Of a stretch of DNA of 64,000 nt, positions 14,924 to 23,049 are shown piece by piece. Where the stretch lies: positions 233,801-297,800 of the forward strand of contig NZ_BONX01000026.1 of NCBI RefSeq assembly GCF_016862935.1. Direction: 5' to 3'. Position 1 is the stretch's first letter, and each line of letters opens with the position of its first letter. The translations under genes were made by a program, and so were the position numbers. The notes beneath the pieces were generated by a model. That model ran no database searches. It was not told the origin of the DNA and saw only the letters and a list, made by a program, of their open reading frames with translations. This DNA is from Plantactinospora mayteni. Its GTDB lineage: Bacteria > Actinomycetota > Actinomycetes > Mycobacteriales > Micromonosporaceae.

Positions 14924-15313
14924 ATGTGGGACCACGACCCGGCCGCTCCGCTGTGGACCTGCACCGGATGCGGCGACGACTGGCCCTGCGCGGTCCGAAG
15001 ACGACAGCTACGGACGGAGTTCGCCGGCAGCATCGTCTCACTCAGGTACTACCTGGCCCATCATCTCGTCAACGCCGCCGAGGATCTGCGGCACGTACCG
15101 GCCGGTTGGTTGCACAATCGTTTCATCGCCTGGACCGACCGGGCCGCGGATCCACCGCCGTACACGTCGACCGACATCCTGGTCAACAGCTATCTGCTGG
15201 CCGACTCGCACAGCCCCGATCGGTTCGGGAGATGCCCCGTCTGCGGCGATGCCGCCAACTGCTGGGTACGACTCGACCCGAACGGGCCAGGCTTTCTGAT
15301 CCCGGTCCCCTGA
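14924..15313 (+). CDS. Small Cys-containing protein linked to DUF5753 regulator
   Basis: A 129-residue protein starting MWDHDPAAPLWTCTGCGDDWPC. CxxC pairs near the start (CTGC, with a third Cys in WPC) and near the end (CPVCG...NC) suggest zinc binding. The middle is helical (SIVSLRYYLAHHLVNAAEDL), followed by VPAGWLHNRFIAW. ATG 14924 is preferred over ATG 14882 because GGGGAACGG precedes it. Similar short proteins occur beside DUF5753 regulators in Micromonosporaceae; no function is known to me. The stop shares one base with the next start (TGATG), so the next gene is coupled. Confidence 0.7.
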   Translation: MWDHDPAAPLWTCTGCGDDWPCAVRRRQLRTEFAGSIVSLRYYLAHHLVNAAEDLRHVPAGWLHNRFIAWTDRAADPPPYTSTDILVNSYLLADSHSPDRFGRCPVCGDAANCWVRLDPNGPGFLIPVP

Positions 15314-15651
15314 TGCACGAGCCACCCCGCCCCGGAATGGTGGTGCAGGTCGGGGCGGCTGCGAGCGTACAGTTCGGCGGTCGGCGGGCACTGCCGTTCC
15401 GGGTGACCAGGGTGGCCGAAAGGCCCACCTATCACGGCTGGTGCTGGCTCACCGGCTACACCCTCGATGAAAACGGCGAGGCCGTCGCGCGACGCGAGAT
15501 CTACGTCCAGTTCGCCGGCCTACGCCCCGTCCGTCGTCAACCGCAGAAGCCAAAACTGCTGCTCGCCCCCTGCGCCATAGGCCGGAAACCGGCCGGCTAC
15601 CCGCCCGGGTGTCGACGGGTTCGCCGATCGGCGCACGATGAGTCGGATTGA
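15313..15651 (+). CDS. Small basic protein coupled to the Cys-containing protein
   Basis: A 112-residue frame starting ATG 15313, overlapping the previous stop by one base (TGATG), a strong sign of a real coupled gene. The N-terminal 70 residues form a plausible beta-rich domain (PGMVVQVGAAASVQF, PFRVTRVAE, GWCWLTGYTLDENGEAV, REIYVQFAGLRPV). The C-terminal 40 residues are basic and Pro-rich (QPQKPKLLL, CRRVRRS), perhaps nucleic-acid binding. No family recognised. It probably works with the upstream gene and the divergent regulator. Confidence 0.65.
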   Translation: MHEPPRPGMVVQVGAAASVQFGGRRALPFRVTRVAERPTYHGWCWLTGYTLDENGEAVARREIYVQFAGLRPVRRQPQKPKLLLAPCAIGRKPAGYPPGCRRVRRSAHDESD

Positions 15652-16100
15652 CGTAGTCCGGTGCACGGCTCCTCCTCGCCGACACTGTCGAGGCCGGGCG
15701 GGACAACGGCCGGCATCGGATGCGGAAATGTCAGCAGGAGAGTAGTTTCTACTCGCCTTCCACGCGTCTACTACTCGCCTTCCAGGCACCCACTACGCAT
15801 CTTCTACGCCGTTTTCTGGTGGTCGGACTGCCGGCAATCGCCGCTTCCGCATCACGGCGGCGGCCGGACCCGCGCGAGCGGTACCGGCAGCCGAGGCGGC
15901 GGCGCCCAGGCAGGATCCCGGTCGGCAACCATGGGAGGGGGCGACCGGGCTCAGGGACGGGCGCCGCCGCCCGGCTGGCCTTCCGGACGACCGCGACACA
16001 TGGGAGGCTGTCGATGTTCCTTGCGGGTGGGTACGGGTCACGCCGCCGTCGGGCTGCGGCGGCACCTCCACATGCCCAACTCCGACCCGAAGGGAATCCG
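15652..16100. other. 449-bp intergenic space upstream of the CBM2 gene
   Basis: No credible gene. It contains a 14-bp direct repeat CTACTCGCCTTCCA at 15749-15762 and 15771-15784, within a T/C-richer patch (15740-15815) of lower GC than the surroundings, then a purine-rich stretch before the gene. A long 5' leader with regulatory function is possible, but I cannot match a known riboswitch. Confidence 0.5.
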
Positions 16101-16832
16101 ATGAGACTCATCTCCGTACGCCGCTGGTCCACCGCCGTCGCCGCGCTGGCCTTGGCCGCCACCGCCGAGCTGGCCGCCCCCGCCACGCCCGCCCGGGCCG
16201 CGGTCGCCTGCCAGGTCGACTTCACCGCCACCACCTGGACCGGCGGCTACCTCGGCGACGCGCGGATCCGCAACCTCGGTGACGTCCCCTGGACCAGCCT
16301 CCTGGTGGAGTTCACCCTGCCCCCCAACCATCAGCTCGCGTCGAGTGGGAACTACAGCGTGCAGATCCTCGGGCAGAACGTGCGGGCGCAGAGCATCCCC
16401 GGAATGACCCCGGTGCCGCCCGGCGGGACGACGTCGTTCGGCTTCGTCGCCCGCTACACCGGGATCTACCAGCCACCGTTCAACTGGCGGGTCAACGGGG
16501 CGACCTGCTCGGTGCCGGGTCAGCCGCCGGCCGTGATCGCCGACCCGGCGGCGCGGACGGTGGCCGAGGGCAGCAGCGCCTCGTTCACGGTACGGCTGAG
16601 CCAACCGCCGACCCAGTCGGTCTCCGTCCGGATGACGATCGACGGTACCGGCGTCTGGGCCATGCCGCCGATGCTGATCACGTTCACCCCGACCGACTGG
16701 AGCACCCCGAAGTCGTACTCCGTCTACAGCTCGCCGGACGACGACGCGGTCGACGACGTCGCGGTCTTCACGCTCTCGGTGCCGGGCTACCTCTCCGACA
16801 CCATCACCCTCACCCAACTCGACGACGACTGA
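16101..16832 (+). CDS. Secreted cellulose-binding (CBM2) protein with Calx-beta-like domain
   Basis: A 243-residue exported protein. The signal peptide ends near residue 34 (ATPARAA). Residues about 36-135 form a CBM2-type carbohydrate-binding module: CQVDFTATTWTGGYLGDARI, the WTSLLVEFTLP strand, and NWRVNGATC, with terminal Cys positioned as in the CBM2 disulfide. Residues about 142-242 (PAARTVAEGSSASFTVRLSQ and VSVRMTIDG) resemble a Calx-beta/Ig-like module ending QLDDD. No catalytic domain is present, so it likely binds plant or chitin polymers as an accessory. ATG 16101 follows GAAGGGAA. Confidence 0.8.
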   Translation: MRLISVRRWSTAVAALALAATAELAAPATPARAAVACQVDFTATTWTGGYLGDARIRNLGDVPWTSLLVEFTLPPNHQLASSGNYSVQILGQNVRAQSIPGMTPVPPGGTTSFGFVARYTGIYQPPFNWRVNGATCSVPGQPPAVIADPAARTVAEGSSASFTVRLSQPPTQSVSVRMTIDGTGVWAMPPMLITFTPTDWSTPKSYSVYSSPDDDAVDDVAVFTLSVPGYLSDTITLTQLDDD

Positions 16833-16846
16833 GGACCCGGTACGTC

Positions 16847-16885
16847 GCGGTGGCGCGGGCCGCCACTCGGGTCACGCGCCACCGC
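16847..16885 (+). terminator. Terminator-like hairpin
   Basis: Perfect 11-bp arms GCGGTGGCGCG (16847-16857) and its complement (16875-16885), loop 17 nt, starting 14 nt after the CBM2 gene stop. Confidence 0.65.
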
Positions 16886-16923
16886 ATCGCCCCGCACCGC
16901 ACCCGCATCGCCCCGCACCGCAC
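16882..16923. repeat. 21-bp tandem duplication
   Basis: CCGCATCGCCCCGCACCGCAC occurs at 16882-16902 and again directly at 16903-16923, in the gap before the membrane protein gene; a CGTCGTCGTCA direct repeat follows. Confidence 0.75.
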
Positions 16924-17040
16924 CGTCGTCGTCACGTCGTCGTCACGTCAGGTGTGGCGGATCGTCCATCGGGGTACACCGATGCCAACGCTGCGTAGAC
17001 GCCATCGACGAGGCTCCACGCATGGATCAGGAGGTGTGCT

Positions 17041-17835
17041 GTGGTCAGGATTCCATCACTGATGCGCCATTCGGAGCCGGCGCCGGAGCGAGACGAGAAC
17101 CGCGACGGGCGCGACCGTCGCGACGAGCGCGCCGACAGCCGAGGCGGGCGCGTCGACGGACGCGACGGGCGTGGCGGGGGCGACCGGGGCGACGGCGGGC
17201 GGTCGAGCGGTGCCGGCACGGTGGCCGACGCCGGGCGGGGGCGTACCGGATCGTCCGGCCGGACCGAGGAGCGCAGCGGTGCCGCCCGGAGCGGTGACTC
17301 GGCGAGGCACGGCGACTCGGCGAAGCATCGGGCCGGGACCACGGTCGCCGAGCCCGGCACCACGCCGCGGACGGCTCCGCCGGTCGCCCCGACTCCGCCG
17401 GTGGGGACGAGGGCCGAGACCCGGCGCGACGCCGACCGTACGGCCGAACCGGAGCGCGGTCTCGGCGAGCGTACGCCGGAGGCCGAGCCGGTCGTGGTGG
17501 ACCGCGGTCCGCGTCCCCGGGCCAGCATGCTCGCCACGCTGAGCCTGGTACTCGGGGTGGCCGCCGCCGCGTTCGTGCTGGCCGGCGCCCTCGCCGGGTA
17601 CGGCATCGTGCTCGGCACCCTCGCCCTGCTGCTCGGCGTCGGCGGGGTCTCCGCGACCGCCCGCCGACACGTGGCCGGCAGGACCGACGCGCTGATCGGG
17701 ATCGTCCTCGGGGTCGGCGCCGTCGTCGTCGCCGTGCTGGCGATGACCGGCCAGTTCGACTGGCCCACCACCGACGGCGACACCGTCGTCCGGCTCCGCG
17801 AGTGGCTCGACTCACAGTTTGTCGACCGGTTCTGA
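17041..17835 (+). CDS. Membrane protein with long disordered N-terminus (DUF4190-like end)
   Basis: A 264-residue protein. Residues 1-160 are disordered and extremely rich in Arg, Asp, Gly and Ala (RDGRDRRDERADSRGG and similar runs). The C-terminal part has two to three membrane helices (about 163-207 as a hairpin, 214-236) in the pattern of DUF4190-type small membrane proteins (MLATLSLVLGVAAAAFVLAG ... IGIVLGVGAVVVAVLA), then a short external tail. GTG 17041 is preceded by a near-perfect AGGAGGTG ribosome site. Function unknown; it appears monocistronic. Confidence 0.75.
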   Translation: MVRIPSLMRHSEPAPERDENRDGRDRRDERADSRGGRVDGRDGRGGGDRGDGGRSSGAGTVADAGRGRTGSSGRTEERSGAARSGDSARHGDSAKHRAGTTVAEPGTTPRTAPPVAPTPPVGTRAETRRDADRTAEPERGLGERTPEAEPVVVDRGPRPRASMLATLSLVLGVAAAAFVLAGALAGYGIVLGTLALLLGVGGVSATARRHVAGRTDALIGIVLGVGAVVVAVLAMTGQFDWPTTDGDTVVRLREWLDSQFVDRF

Positions 17836-18233
17836 TCGGGTAACGACCTGCCCGGAGCGGTGGTGCACCGCTCCGGCCCCGCCGGCCGGTGGTGGCGGCG
17901 ACCACGCCGCCCCCGAAGTGCGTCCGGGCGCCAGCGACGCCGCCCCCGAAGTGCGTCCGGGGGGCAAGATCGTTCTCTTTCGCTGGAGTAGCGCCTACCC
18001 CCGACCCGCGGTGCCACTCCTTCCCTGAAATCGCGTGATCTTCCCCCGGAGGGGCGCGGGAGAGAGGGTGCGCAACGGATTGTTGTTGTGTCCCTGCTCA
18101 GACGCAACGATCAGCCGGGACAAGCAAGCCTCGGCGGTGGTTCCCGTCGGTCGGTCCCGCATAGCGTTGGGGTTCGGCGCCAGCCTGTGAGCCGTACGGA
18201 GGCCGGGCGCGCCCGACCCCCAGGAGCAGGACC
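17836..18233. other. 398-bp intergenic space upstream of ddaH
   Basis: No gene seen. It contains a 25-bp direct repeat ACGCCGCCCCCGAAGTGCGT(CCGGG) at 17904-17928 and 17937-17961 (33-bp period). Close to ddaH two CGCAACG heptamers (about 18071 and 18103) flank the T/G-rich GATTGTTGTTGTG, a possible Lrp/AsnC- or ArgR-type control region for the arginine genes; that role is speculative. Confidence 0.5.
17904..17961. repeat. 25-bp direct repeat, 33-bp period
   Basis: Two perfect copies, 17904-17928 and 17937-17961, separated by 8 bp, between the membrane protein gene and ddaH. Confidence 0.8.
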
Positions 18234-19091
18234 ATGACGTTGGACGCCATCGCCACCAGCGGGCGTACCCCGGTGGGCCCGGCACAGACCCGGCACTACC
18301 TGATGTGCCGGCCGACGTACTTCGCCGTCGAGTACGCGATCAACCCCTGGATGGACCCGGCCACCCCGGTCGACACCGCCCTCGCGCTGCGGCAGTGGGA
18401 GACGCTGCGGCGGACGTACCTGGACCTCGGGCACAGGGTCGAGGAGATCGAGCCGCTGCCCGGGCTGCCCGACATGGTCTTCGCGGCGAACGGCGCGACC
18501 GTGCTCCACGGCCGGGTGCTGGCGGTGCAGTTCCGCGACCCGGAGCGCGCCGACGAGGCCCCGGCGTACGCCGGCTGGCTGGACCGGGCCGGCTTCGAGG
18601 TGCACGAGGCGAAGCACGTCAACGAGGGCGAGGGCGACATCCTGCCGGTCGGCGGGCTGCTGCTCGCCGGCACCGGGTTCCGGACCTCGCATGCCGCGCA
18701 CGCCCACCTCCAGGAGGTCTTCGGGCGGCCGGTGATCACCCTGCAACTCGTCGACCCGCGCTTCTACCACCTGGACACCGCGCTCTGCGTGCTCGACGAG
18801 CAGACCGTGGCGTACCTGCCGGAGGCGTTCTCGCCGGGCAGTCGGGCCGTACTGCGTCGGCTCTTCCCCGACGCGGTGCTCGCGACCATGGCCGACGCCG
18901 AGGTGCTGGGGCTGAACGCGGTCAGCGACGGCCGGCACGTCGTACTCCCGGCTCAGGCGACCGGACTGTCGGCGGCGCTGCGGGATCGCGGGTACGACAC
19001 AATTGGTATTGATTTGTCCGAGCTGCGCAAAGCCGGCGGCGGACCGAAGTGCTGCACCCTGGTGCTGCGGGAACGAGAGGCGACGAAGTGA
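18234..19091 (+). CDS. ddaH: Dimethylarginine dimethylaminohydrolase-like amidinohydrolase
   Basis: A 285-residue member of the amidinotransferase/guanidine-modifying superfamily. Visible: the substrate-binding LPDMVFAANGA (about 77-87), the acidic EGEGD, FYHLDTALCVLD with the catalytic His, and the C-terminal nucleophile Cys in GGGPKCCTLVL. DDAH hydrolyses methylated arginine to citrulline plus amine; arginine-deiminase-like activity is possible. The order ddaH-rocD is the same as Rv2323c-Rv2322c in Mycobacterium tuberculosis. ATG 18234 follows AGGAGCAGG. The stop overlaps the GTG of rocD. A short AT-rich, rare-codon patch (18997-19018) lies near the 3' end. Confidence 0.85.
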   Translation: MTLDAIATSGRTPVGPAQTRHYLMCRPTYFAVEYAINPWMDPATPVDTALALRQWETLRRTYLDLGHRVEEIEPLPGLPDMVFAANGATVLHGRVLAVQFRDPERADEAPAYAGWLDRAGFEVHEAKHVNEGEGDILPVGGLLLAGTGFRTSHAAHAHLQEVFGRPVITLQLVDPRFYHLDTALCVLDEQTVAYLPEAFSPGSRAVLRRLFPDAVLATMADAEVLGLNAVSDGRHVVLPAQATGLSAALRDRGYDTIGIDLSELRKAGGGPKCCTLVLREREATK

Positions 19092-20422
19092 ACCTTTTCC
19101 AACCTGAACTGCGCGGCGCCGCCGGCCCCGACGGACCGCAGGGGGAGGTCGAGAAAGGTTCATTGATCGTGGACGACGTGCTGCGCCCCCAGGAGGCGAC
19201 CGACGCGCCGGGCGGCGACGAGATGTCGCGCACGCCCGAGGCGGTACGCGAGGCGGAGCGCTGGACCGCGCACAACTACCACCCGCTGCCGGTGGTGATC
19301 TCCTCGGCCGAGGGCGCCTGGGTGACCGACGTCGACGGCCGGCGCTACCTCGACTGCCTGGCCGGCTACTCGGCGCTGAACTTCGGGCACCGGCACCCGA
19401 CGCTGGTCGCCGCCGCGCACGCCCAACTCGACCGGCTCACCCTGACCAGCCGGGCGTTCGTGCACGACCAGTTCGCCGACTTCTGCCGGGAACTGGCGCA
19501 GCTCTGCGGCAAGGACCTGGTACTGCCGATGAACACCGGCGCCGAGGCGGTGGAGACCGCGATCAAGGTGTCCCGGAAGTGGGGCTACCGGGTCAAGGGG
19601 GTACCGGACGGGCAGGCCACGATCGTGGTCGCGGACGGCAACTTCCACGGGCGTACCACCACGATCGTCAGCTTCTCCACCGACCGGGAGGCCCGGGACG
19701 ACTTTGGGCCGTACACCCCGGGGTTCCGGATCGTCCCGTACGGCGACCTGGCGGCGCTGGCCGAGGCGGTCGACGAGACCACCGTGGCCGTACTGCTGGA
19801 GCCGATCCAGGGCGAGCAGGGTGTGGTGGTGCCGCCACCGGGCTACCTGCCCGGGGTACGCCGGCTCTGCACCGAACGGAACGTGCTCTTCGTGGCCGAC
19901 GAGATCCAGTCCGGGCTGGGTCGCACCGGCGAGACGTTCGCCTGCGACCACGAGGGCGTCAAGCCGGACATGTACGTCCTCGGCAAGGCGCTCGGCGGCG
20001 GCATCGTGCCGGTCTCGGCGGTCGCGGCCGACGCGGAGGTGCTCGGCGTACTACGGCCGGGCGAGCACGGCTCGACGTTCGGCGGCAACCCGCTGGCCTG
20101 CGCGGTCGCCACCGAGGTGGTCCGACTGCTGGCCACCGGCGAGTTCCAGCGCCGCTCGGCGGAGCTGGGCGCGCGGCTGCACGCCGGGCTGCGCGGGCTG
20201 GTCGGCGAGGGTCTGGTCGCGGTGCGCGGCCGAGGGCTCTGGGCCGGCGTCGACATCGACCCGGCGCTGATGACCGGGCGGCAGGCGTGCGAGCGGCTGG
20301 CCGCGCGAGGCGTACTGGCCAAGGACACTCACGGCTCGACGATCCGGCTCGCGCCGCCGCTGGTGGTCGAGGCGCACGAGCTGGACCACGTACTGGAGCA
20401 GCTCGCCGCCGTACTGCGCTGA
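19088..20422 (+). CDS. rocD: Ornithine aminotransferase
   Basis: PLP enzyme converting ornithine and 2-oxoglutarate to glutamate semialdehyde and glutamate. Class III aminotransferase features are clear: NYHPLPVVI start of the fold, NTGAEAVETAIK, the FHGRTTTIVSFS segment, the LFVADEIQSGLGRTG PLP-Asp motif and the Lys in YVLGKALGGGI. GTG 19088 is chosen because it overlaps the ddaH stop (GTGA) and follows GAGAGG; it gives 444 residues, 45 more than usual, with a variable N-terminal extension. ATG 19223 (399 aa, MSRTPEAVREAERW) is the alternative and fits family length better. Operon with ddaH. Confidence 0.9.
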   Translation: MNLFQPELRGAAGPDGPQGEVEKGSLIVDDVLRPQEATDAPGGDEMSRTPEAVREAERWTAHNYHPLPVVISSAEGAWVTDVDGRRYLDCLAGYSALNFGHRHPTLVAAAHAQLDRLTLTSRAFVHDQFADFCRELAQLCGKDLVLPMNTGAEAVETAIKVSRKWGYRVKGVPDGQATIVVADGNFHGRTTTIVSFSTDREARDDFGPYTPGFRIVPYGDLAALAEAVDETTVAVLLEPIQGEQGVVVPPPGYLPGVRRLCTERNVLFVADEIQSGLGRTGETFACDHEGVKPDMYVLGKALGGGIVPVSAVAADAEVLGVLRPGEHGSTFGGNPLACAVATEVVRLLATGEFQRRSAELGARLHAGLRGLVGEGLVAVRGRGLWAGVDIDPALMTGRQACERLAARGVLAKDTHGSTIRLAPPLVVEAHELDHVLEQLAAVLR

Positions 20423-20452
20423 ACCCGCCGCGGTAACTGCGCTCGACCGGGC

Positions 20453-20488
20453 CGGGCCGGCCTCTCCCGGCGGGGACGGGCCGGCCCG
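20453..20488. terminator. Bidirectional terminator hairpin
   Basis: Arms CGGGCCGGCC (20453-20462) and its complement (20479-20488), loop 16 nt, between the convergent rocD and FHA genes. Confidence 0.6.
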
Positions 20489-20498
20489 CTCGCTCGGG

Positions 20499-21647
20499 TC
20501 AGCCCCGGTCGGGCAGCCGGATCGCCATGGTCGGCGCCTCGGCCATCACCGAACTCGGGTTCGTCATGCCGCCGGAGTTCCAGGTGCTCGACCGCCCCAC
20601 CTGTACGCCCGGATACAGCTCCACGATGTCGCCGCCGCGCATCACCCGGGACTGCTGCCGGGCCAGCGCCACCCGCTCGGCCTCGTCCATCGACCCACCC
20701 GGCCGTACGCCGGAGCCGTTGGTGCTGACGTCCTGCGCGACCAGGTCGCCGCCGCGCAGCTCGAACCGGACGTGACTGCGGCTGATCCAGCGCCGCGCCT
20801 CGTCGTTGAGCCACTGGCCGAGCCGGACTCCGCCGGAGTCGTCCGGTGCCCGGCCGACCACCACCGGGCGGTCGGCGGTCACCACGAACCGGCGCCGCAC
20901 CATGCCGCCGATCCGGATCGACAGCACCTCCTCGGTCGGCCTCGGCCCGGCGTCGCTGAGCCGCTGGTCGTGCCGGGGACAGGTCGGCATCCCGGTGCGT
21001 AGCGTCGGTGGCGGCTGGCCGCTCGGCTTACGGTCGATCTCGGCGAGGTCGGCGAAGGCGCCACCCCCGCCGCCACCGCCGAAGAGTACGCAGCCGGGCT
21101 CCTTGCACCGCCAGGTGCGGGCGAGCAGCTTCCGGCCGGTCGGCGACGGCCCGGTGGCCGCCACGTTGCCCTTCACCCGCTGCGCCAGCACCGGGCCGCC
21201 GGCCCCGGGCAGCGGGGCGAGCAGCCGGCCCGGAACGCTGGTCACCCACGGGAAGCGCCCGGACATGCCGTCGAAGCGGCCCCGGCTCAGCACCGGCAGG
21301 CCGAGCAGGTCGGCCACCTCCAGCACCCGGTCGGCGGGGTTGACGAGTACCTCGACCAGGCCGTTGTCGGCCCAGCGCCGGAGCACCATCCGCTCGTTGG
21401 AGGTGAGGTCGGCGTCGCTGAGCAGTGCGCGGTGCACCACCGCGTACACCGGGACGTTGTCCTCCTCCAGGTGCCGCCCGAGCGCGTCGATGACCATGCC
21501 CAGTCGCATGGTGCTGGCCGGCCGGCCGCCGTCGAGGTCCTGGTAGCGGACCACCTCGGCCAGGTCCAGCACCGCGCGTACCAGCGACGGGTCGGTGCTG
21601 ACCCGGTCCTCGATCGCGTCGAGGACCTTGCTTATCTCGAATCTCAC
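20499..21647 (-). CDS. FHA domain protein
   Basis: A 382-residue cytoplasmic protein. The C-terminal forkhead-associated domain (about 250-335) carries the phosphothreonine-binding residues: GR at 265-266, SRSH at 289-292 and N310 in VSTNGSGV. The N-terminal half (1-150) is helical and unrecognised. A Gly-rich stretch and Cys residues (C181, C186, then C223 with H226) could bind a metal. GTG 21647 overlaps the stop of the pterin dehydratase gene. FHA domains read Ser/Thr kinase phosphorylation, so a Pkn kinase is the likely partner; the nearest in this window is at 30776. Confidence 0.85.
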   Translation of the reverse strand: MRFEISKVLDAIEDRVSTDPSLVRAVLDLAEVVRYQDLDGGRPASTMRLGMVIDALGRHLEEDNVPVYAVVHRALLSDADLTSNERMVLRRWADNGLVEVLVNPADRVLEVADLLGLPVLSRGRFDGMSGRFPWVTSVPGRLLAPLPGAGGPVLAQRVKGNVAATGPSPTGRKLLARTWRCKEPGCVLFGGGGGGGAFADLAEIDRKPSGQPPPTLRTGMPTCPRHDQRLSDAGPRPTEEVLSIRIGGMVRRRFVVTADRPVVVGRAPDDSGGVRLGQWLNDEARRWISRSHVRFELRGGDLVAQDVSTNGSGVRPGGSMDEAERVALARQQSRVMRGGDIVELYPGVQVGRSSTWNSGGMTNPSSVMAEAPTMAIRLPDRG

Positions 21648-21937
21648 GCCGCTCCCCGGACTATCTCGTCGATGCGCCGCGCCAGCTCGACGTCACGTCG
21701 GGTCACCCCACCCACCGAGTGGGTCGCGCAGCGGAAGGTCACCGTGCGCCACCGGATGTCGATGTCGGGATGGTGGTCGAGTTCGTCGGCGACCACCGCC
21801 ACCCGGTCGACCACACCGATCGCGTCGCGGAACGCGGGCAGCTCGACGGTACGGGCGATGCCGGCCGGATCGCCGGTCCAGCCCTCCAGCCCGGCCAGCT
21901 CGGTCCGCACCGCCTCCGCGTCCAGCACCTCTGCCAT
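21644..21937 (-). CDS. phhB: 4a-hydroxytetrahydrobiopterin dehydratase (pterin carbinolamine dehydratase)
   Basis: A 97-residue single-domain enzyme that dehydrates 4a-hydroxytetrahydropterin; some bacterial homologues have unclear roles. The family signature is present: LEGWTGDP near residue 18, then DELDHHPDIDIRW (about 52-64) with the conserved His pair and Asp-Ile, and the closing THSVGGVTRRDVELARRID. The length is typical. The stop overlaps the FHA gene start by four bases (GTGA), so the two are coupled, an unusual pairing. No pterin-dependent hydroxylase is visible in this window. Confidence 0.9.
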   Translation of the reverse strand: MAEVLDAEAVRTELAGLEGWTGDPAGIARTVELPAFRDAIGVVDRVAVVADELDHHPDIDIRWRTVTFRCATHSVGGVTRRDVELARRIDEIVRGAA

Positions 21938-22169
21938 GGCCAGACCTTACCGCCGAGATTCCCTCCCGTGGTGTCCAACCCGATTCGGCGCCGCGGTGAC
22001 CAGCACCGCTGGTCGACCGGCACGACGCACTCCGCATCGACGCCCTTACGATGAGCGTCCGGCCGGTCGGGCGATGGCGCCGCCCCGGCCGTGGCCGCGT
22101 CGCCCCATTTCGTGGTCCGGTCGGATCCTGCCGGTAGGGTCCGCGTGATTCGTCAACGGAAAGGAAACG

Positions 22170-22985
22170 ATGCAGGTGCGTACTCTGCGGTCGACGGCGC
22201 CCTCGCCGAGGGCGCCGTGGTGGAGGCGGCAGCCGGTGCTCATCCTCGCCGCCCTGTTGGGCCTCTCGGTCGCGGGCTGCGACATCGGTGGCGGATCCTC
22301 CGACCGGGCGGCGCCGCGCGGAGTGGAAACATCCACGCCGGCACAGCTCGGCCCGGCGGAGAAGCTGGCGGACGCGGCCGCGAAGACGAACAAGGGAGTC
22401 ATCACCGTCGTCATGCGGGCCCCCGGGCTGATTACCAACACCCGGATGGACCCGGCCGGCAGGAAGGCCACGATGAGCATCGTGCTGGCGGTCACGGAGG
22501 ACAACATCCTCCGGGCCGAGGTGATCCAGATCGACACCGACCTGTACCTGCGGATGCCTGACCTGCCCGGCGCGTCGAAGAAATGGATGCGCAGCGACGT
22601 CGCGGACCTTCCGGCGGGCAGCCCATTCCGGGTGCTGCGCGAAAGCGACCATACCGGCGCCGCCGACCTCGCCAACTGCGTCGTCAGCGCCGAACGGAAG
22701 GGCGGACACGACTTTCTCGGCATGCTGGATCTCACCCGGTCCCGCATCGTCAGCCGGAGTGTGCTCGACGAACTCGGTCCGATGGCCGGCGCCGTTCCGT
22801 TCAGCGCTCGCACGAGTCCCCGTGGTGACCTGTTCGAAATCGCCATCGACGTGCCGAGCGTGCTGCCGACACACGGCAAGATCACGTACAGCTACAGCCG
22901 ATTGGACGGGGTGGACGCCGAGCGTCCGGCCGACTCCGAGGTCACCGAACTGCCGGGATCGCTGGTCGACCGCTTCGAGGTGTGA
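22170..22985 (+). CDS. Lipoprotein, LppX/LprG-like
   Basis: A 271-residue exported lipoprotein. The signal peptide contains two hydrophobic stretches and a lipobox LSVAGC; the Cys at about residue 34 would be acylated. The mature domain (EKLADAAAKTNKGVITVVMRA, DLYLRMPDLPGASKKWMRSD, ERPADSEVTELPGSL) matches the actinobacterial LppX_LprAFG-like fold, a half-barrel that can hold lipid. It is likely anchored on the outer face of the membrane. ATG 22170 follows GGAAAGGAAA. A terminator hairpin separates it from the convergent desaturase gene. Confidence 0.8.
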   Translation: MQVRTLRSTAPSPRAPWWRRQPVLILAALLGLSVAGCDIGGGSSDRAAPRGVETSTPAQLGPAEKLADAAAKTNKGVITVVMRAPGLITNTRMDPAGRKATMSIVLAVTEDNILRAEVIQIDTDLYLRMPDLPGASKKWMRSDVADLPAGSPFRVLRESDHTGAADLANCVVSAERKGGHDFLGMLDLTRSRIVSRSVLDELGPMAGAVPFSARTSPRGDLFEIAIDVPSVLPTHGKITYSYSRLDGVDAERPADSEVTELPGSLVDRFEV

Positions 22986-22989
22986 CAAC

Positions 22990-23031
22990 GCCCCGGTGCC
23001 GGTCGCGACGATCACGACCGGGCACCGGGGC
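22990..23031. terminator. Bidirectional terminator hairpin
   Basis: Perfect 11-bp arms GCCCCGGTGCC (22990-23000) and GGCACCGGGGC (23021-23031) between the convergent lipoprotein and desaturase genes; further pairing inside the loop is possible. Confidence 0.7.
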
Positions 23032-23049
23032 GCCGCTGTCTCCGCCAGG

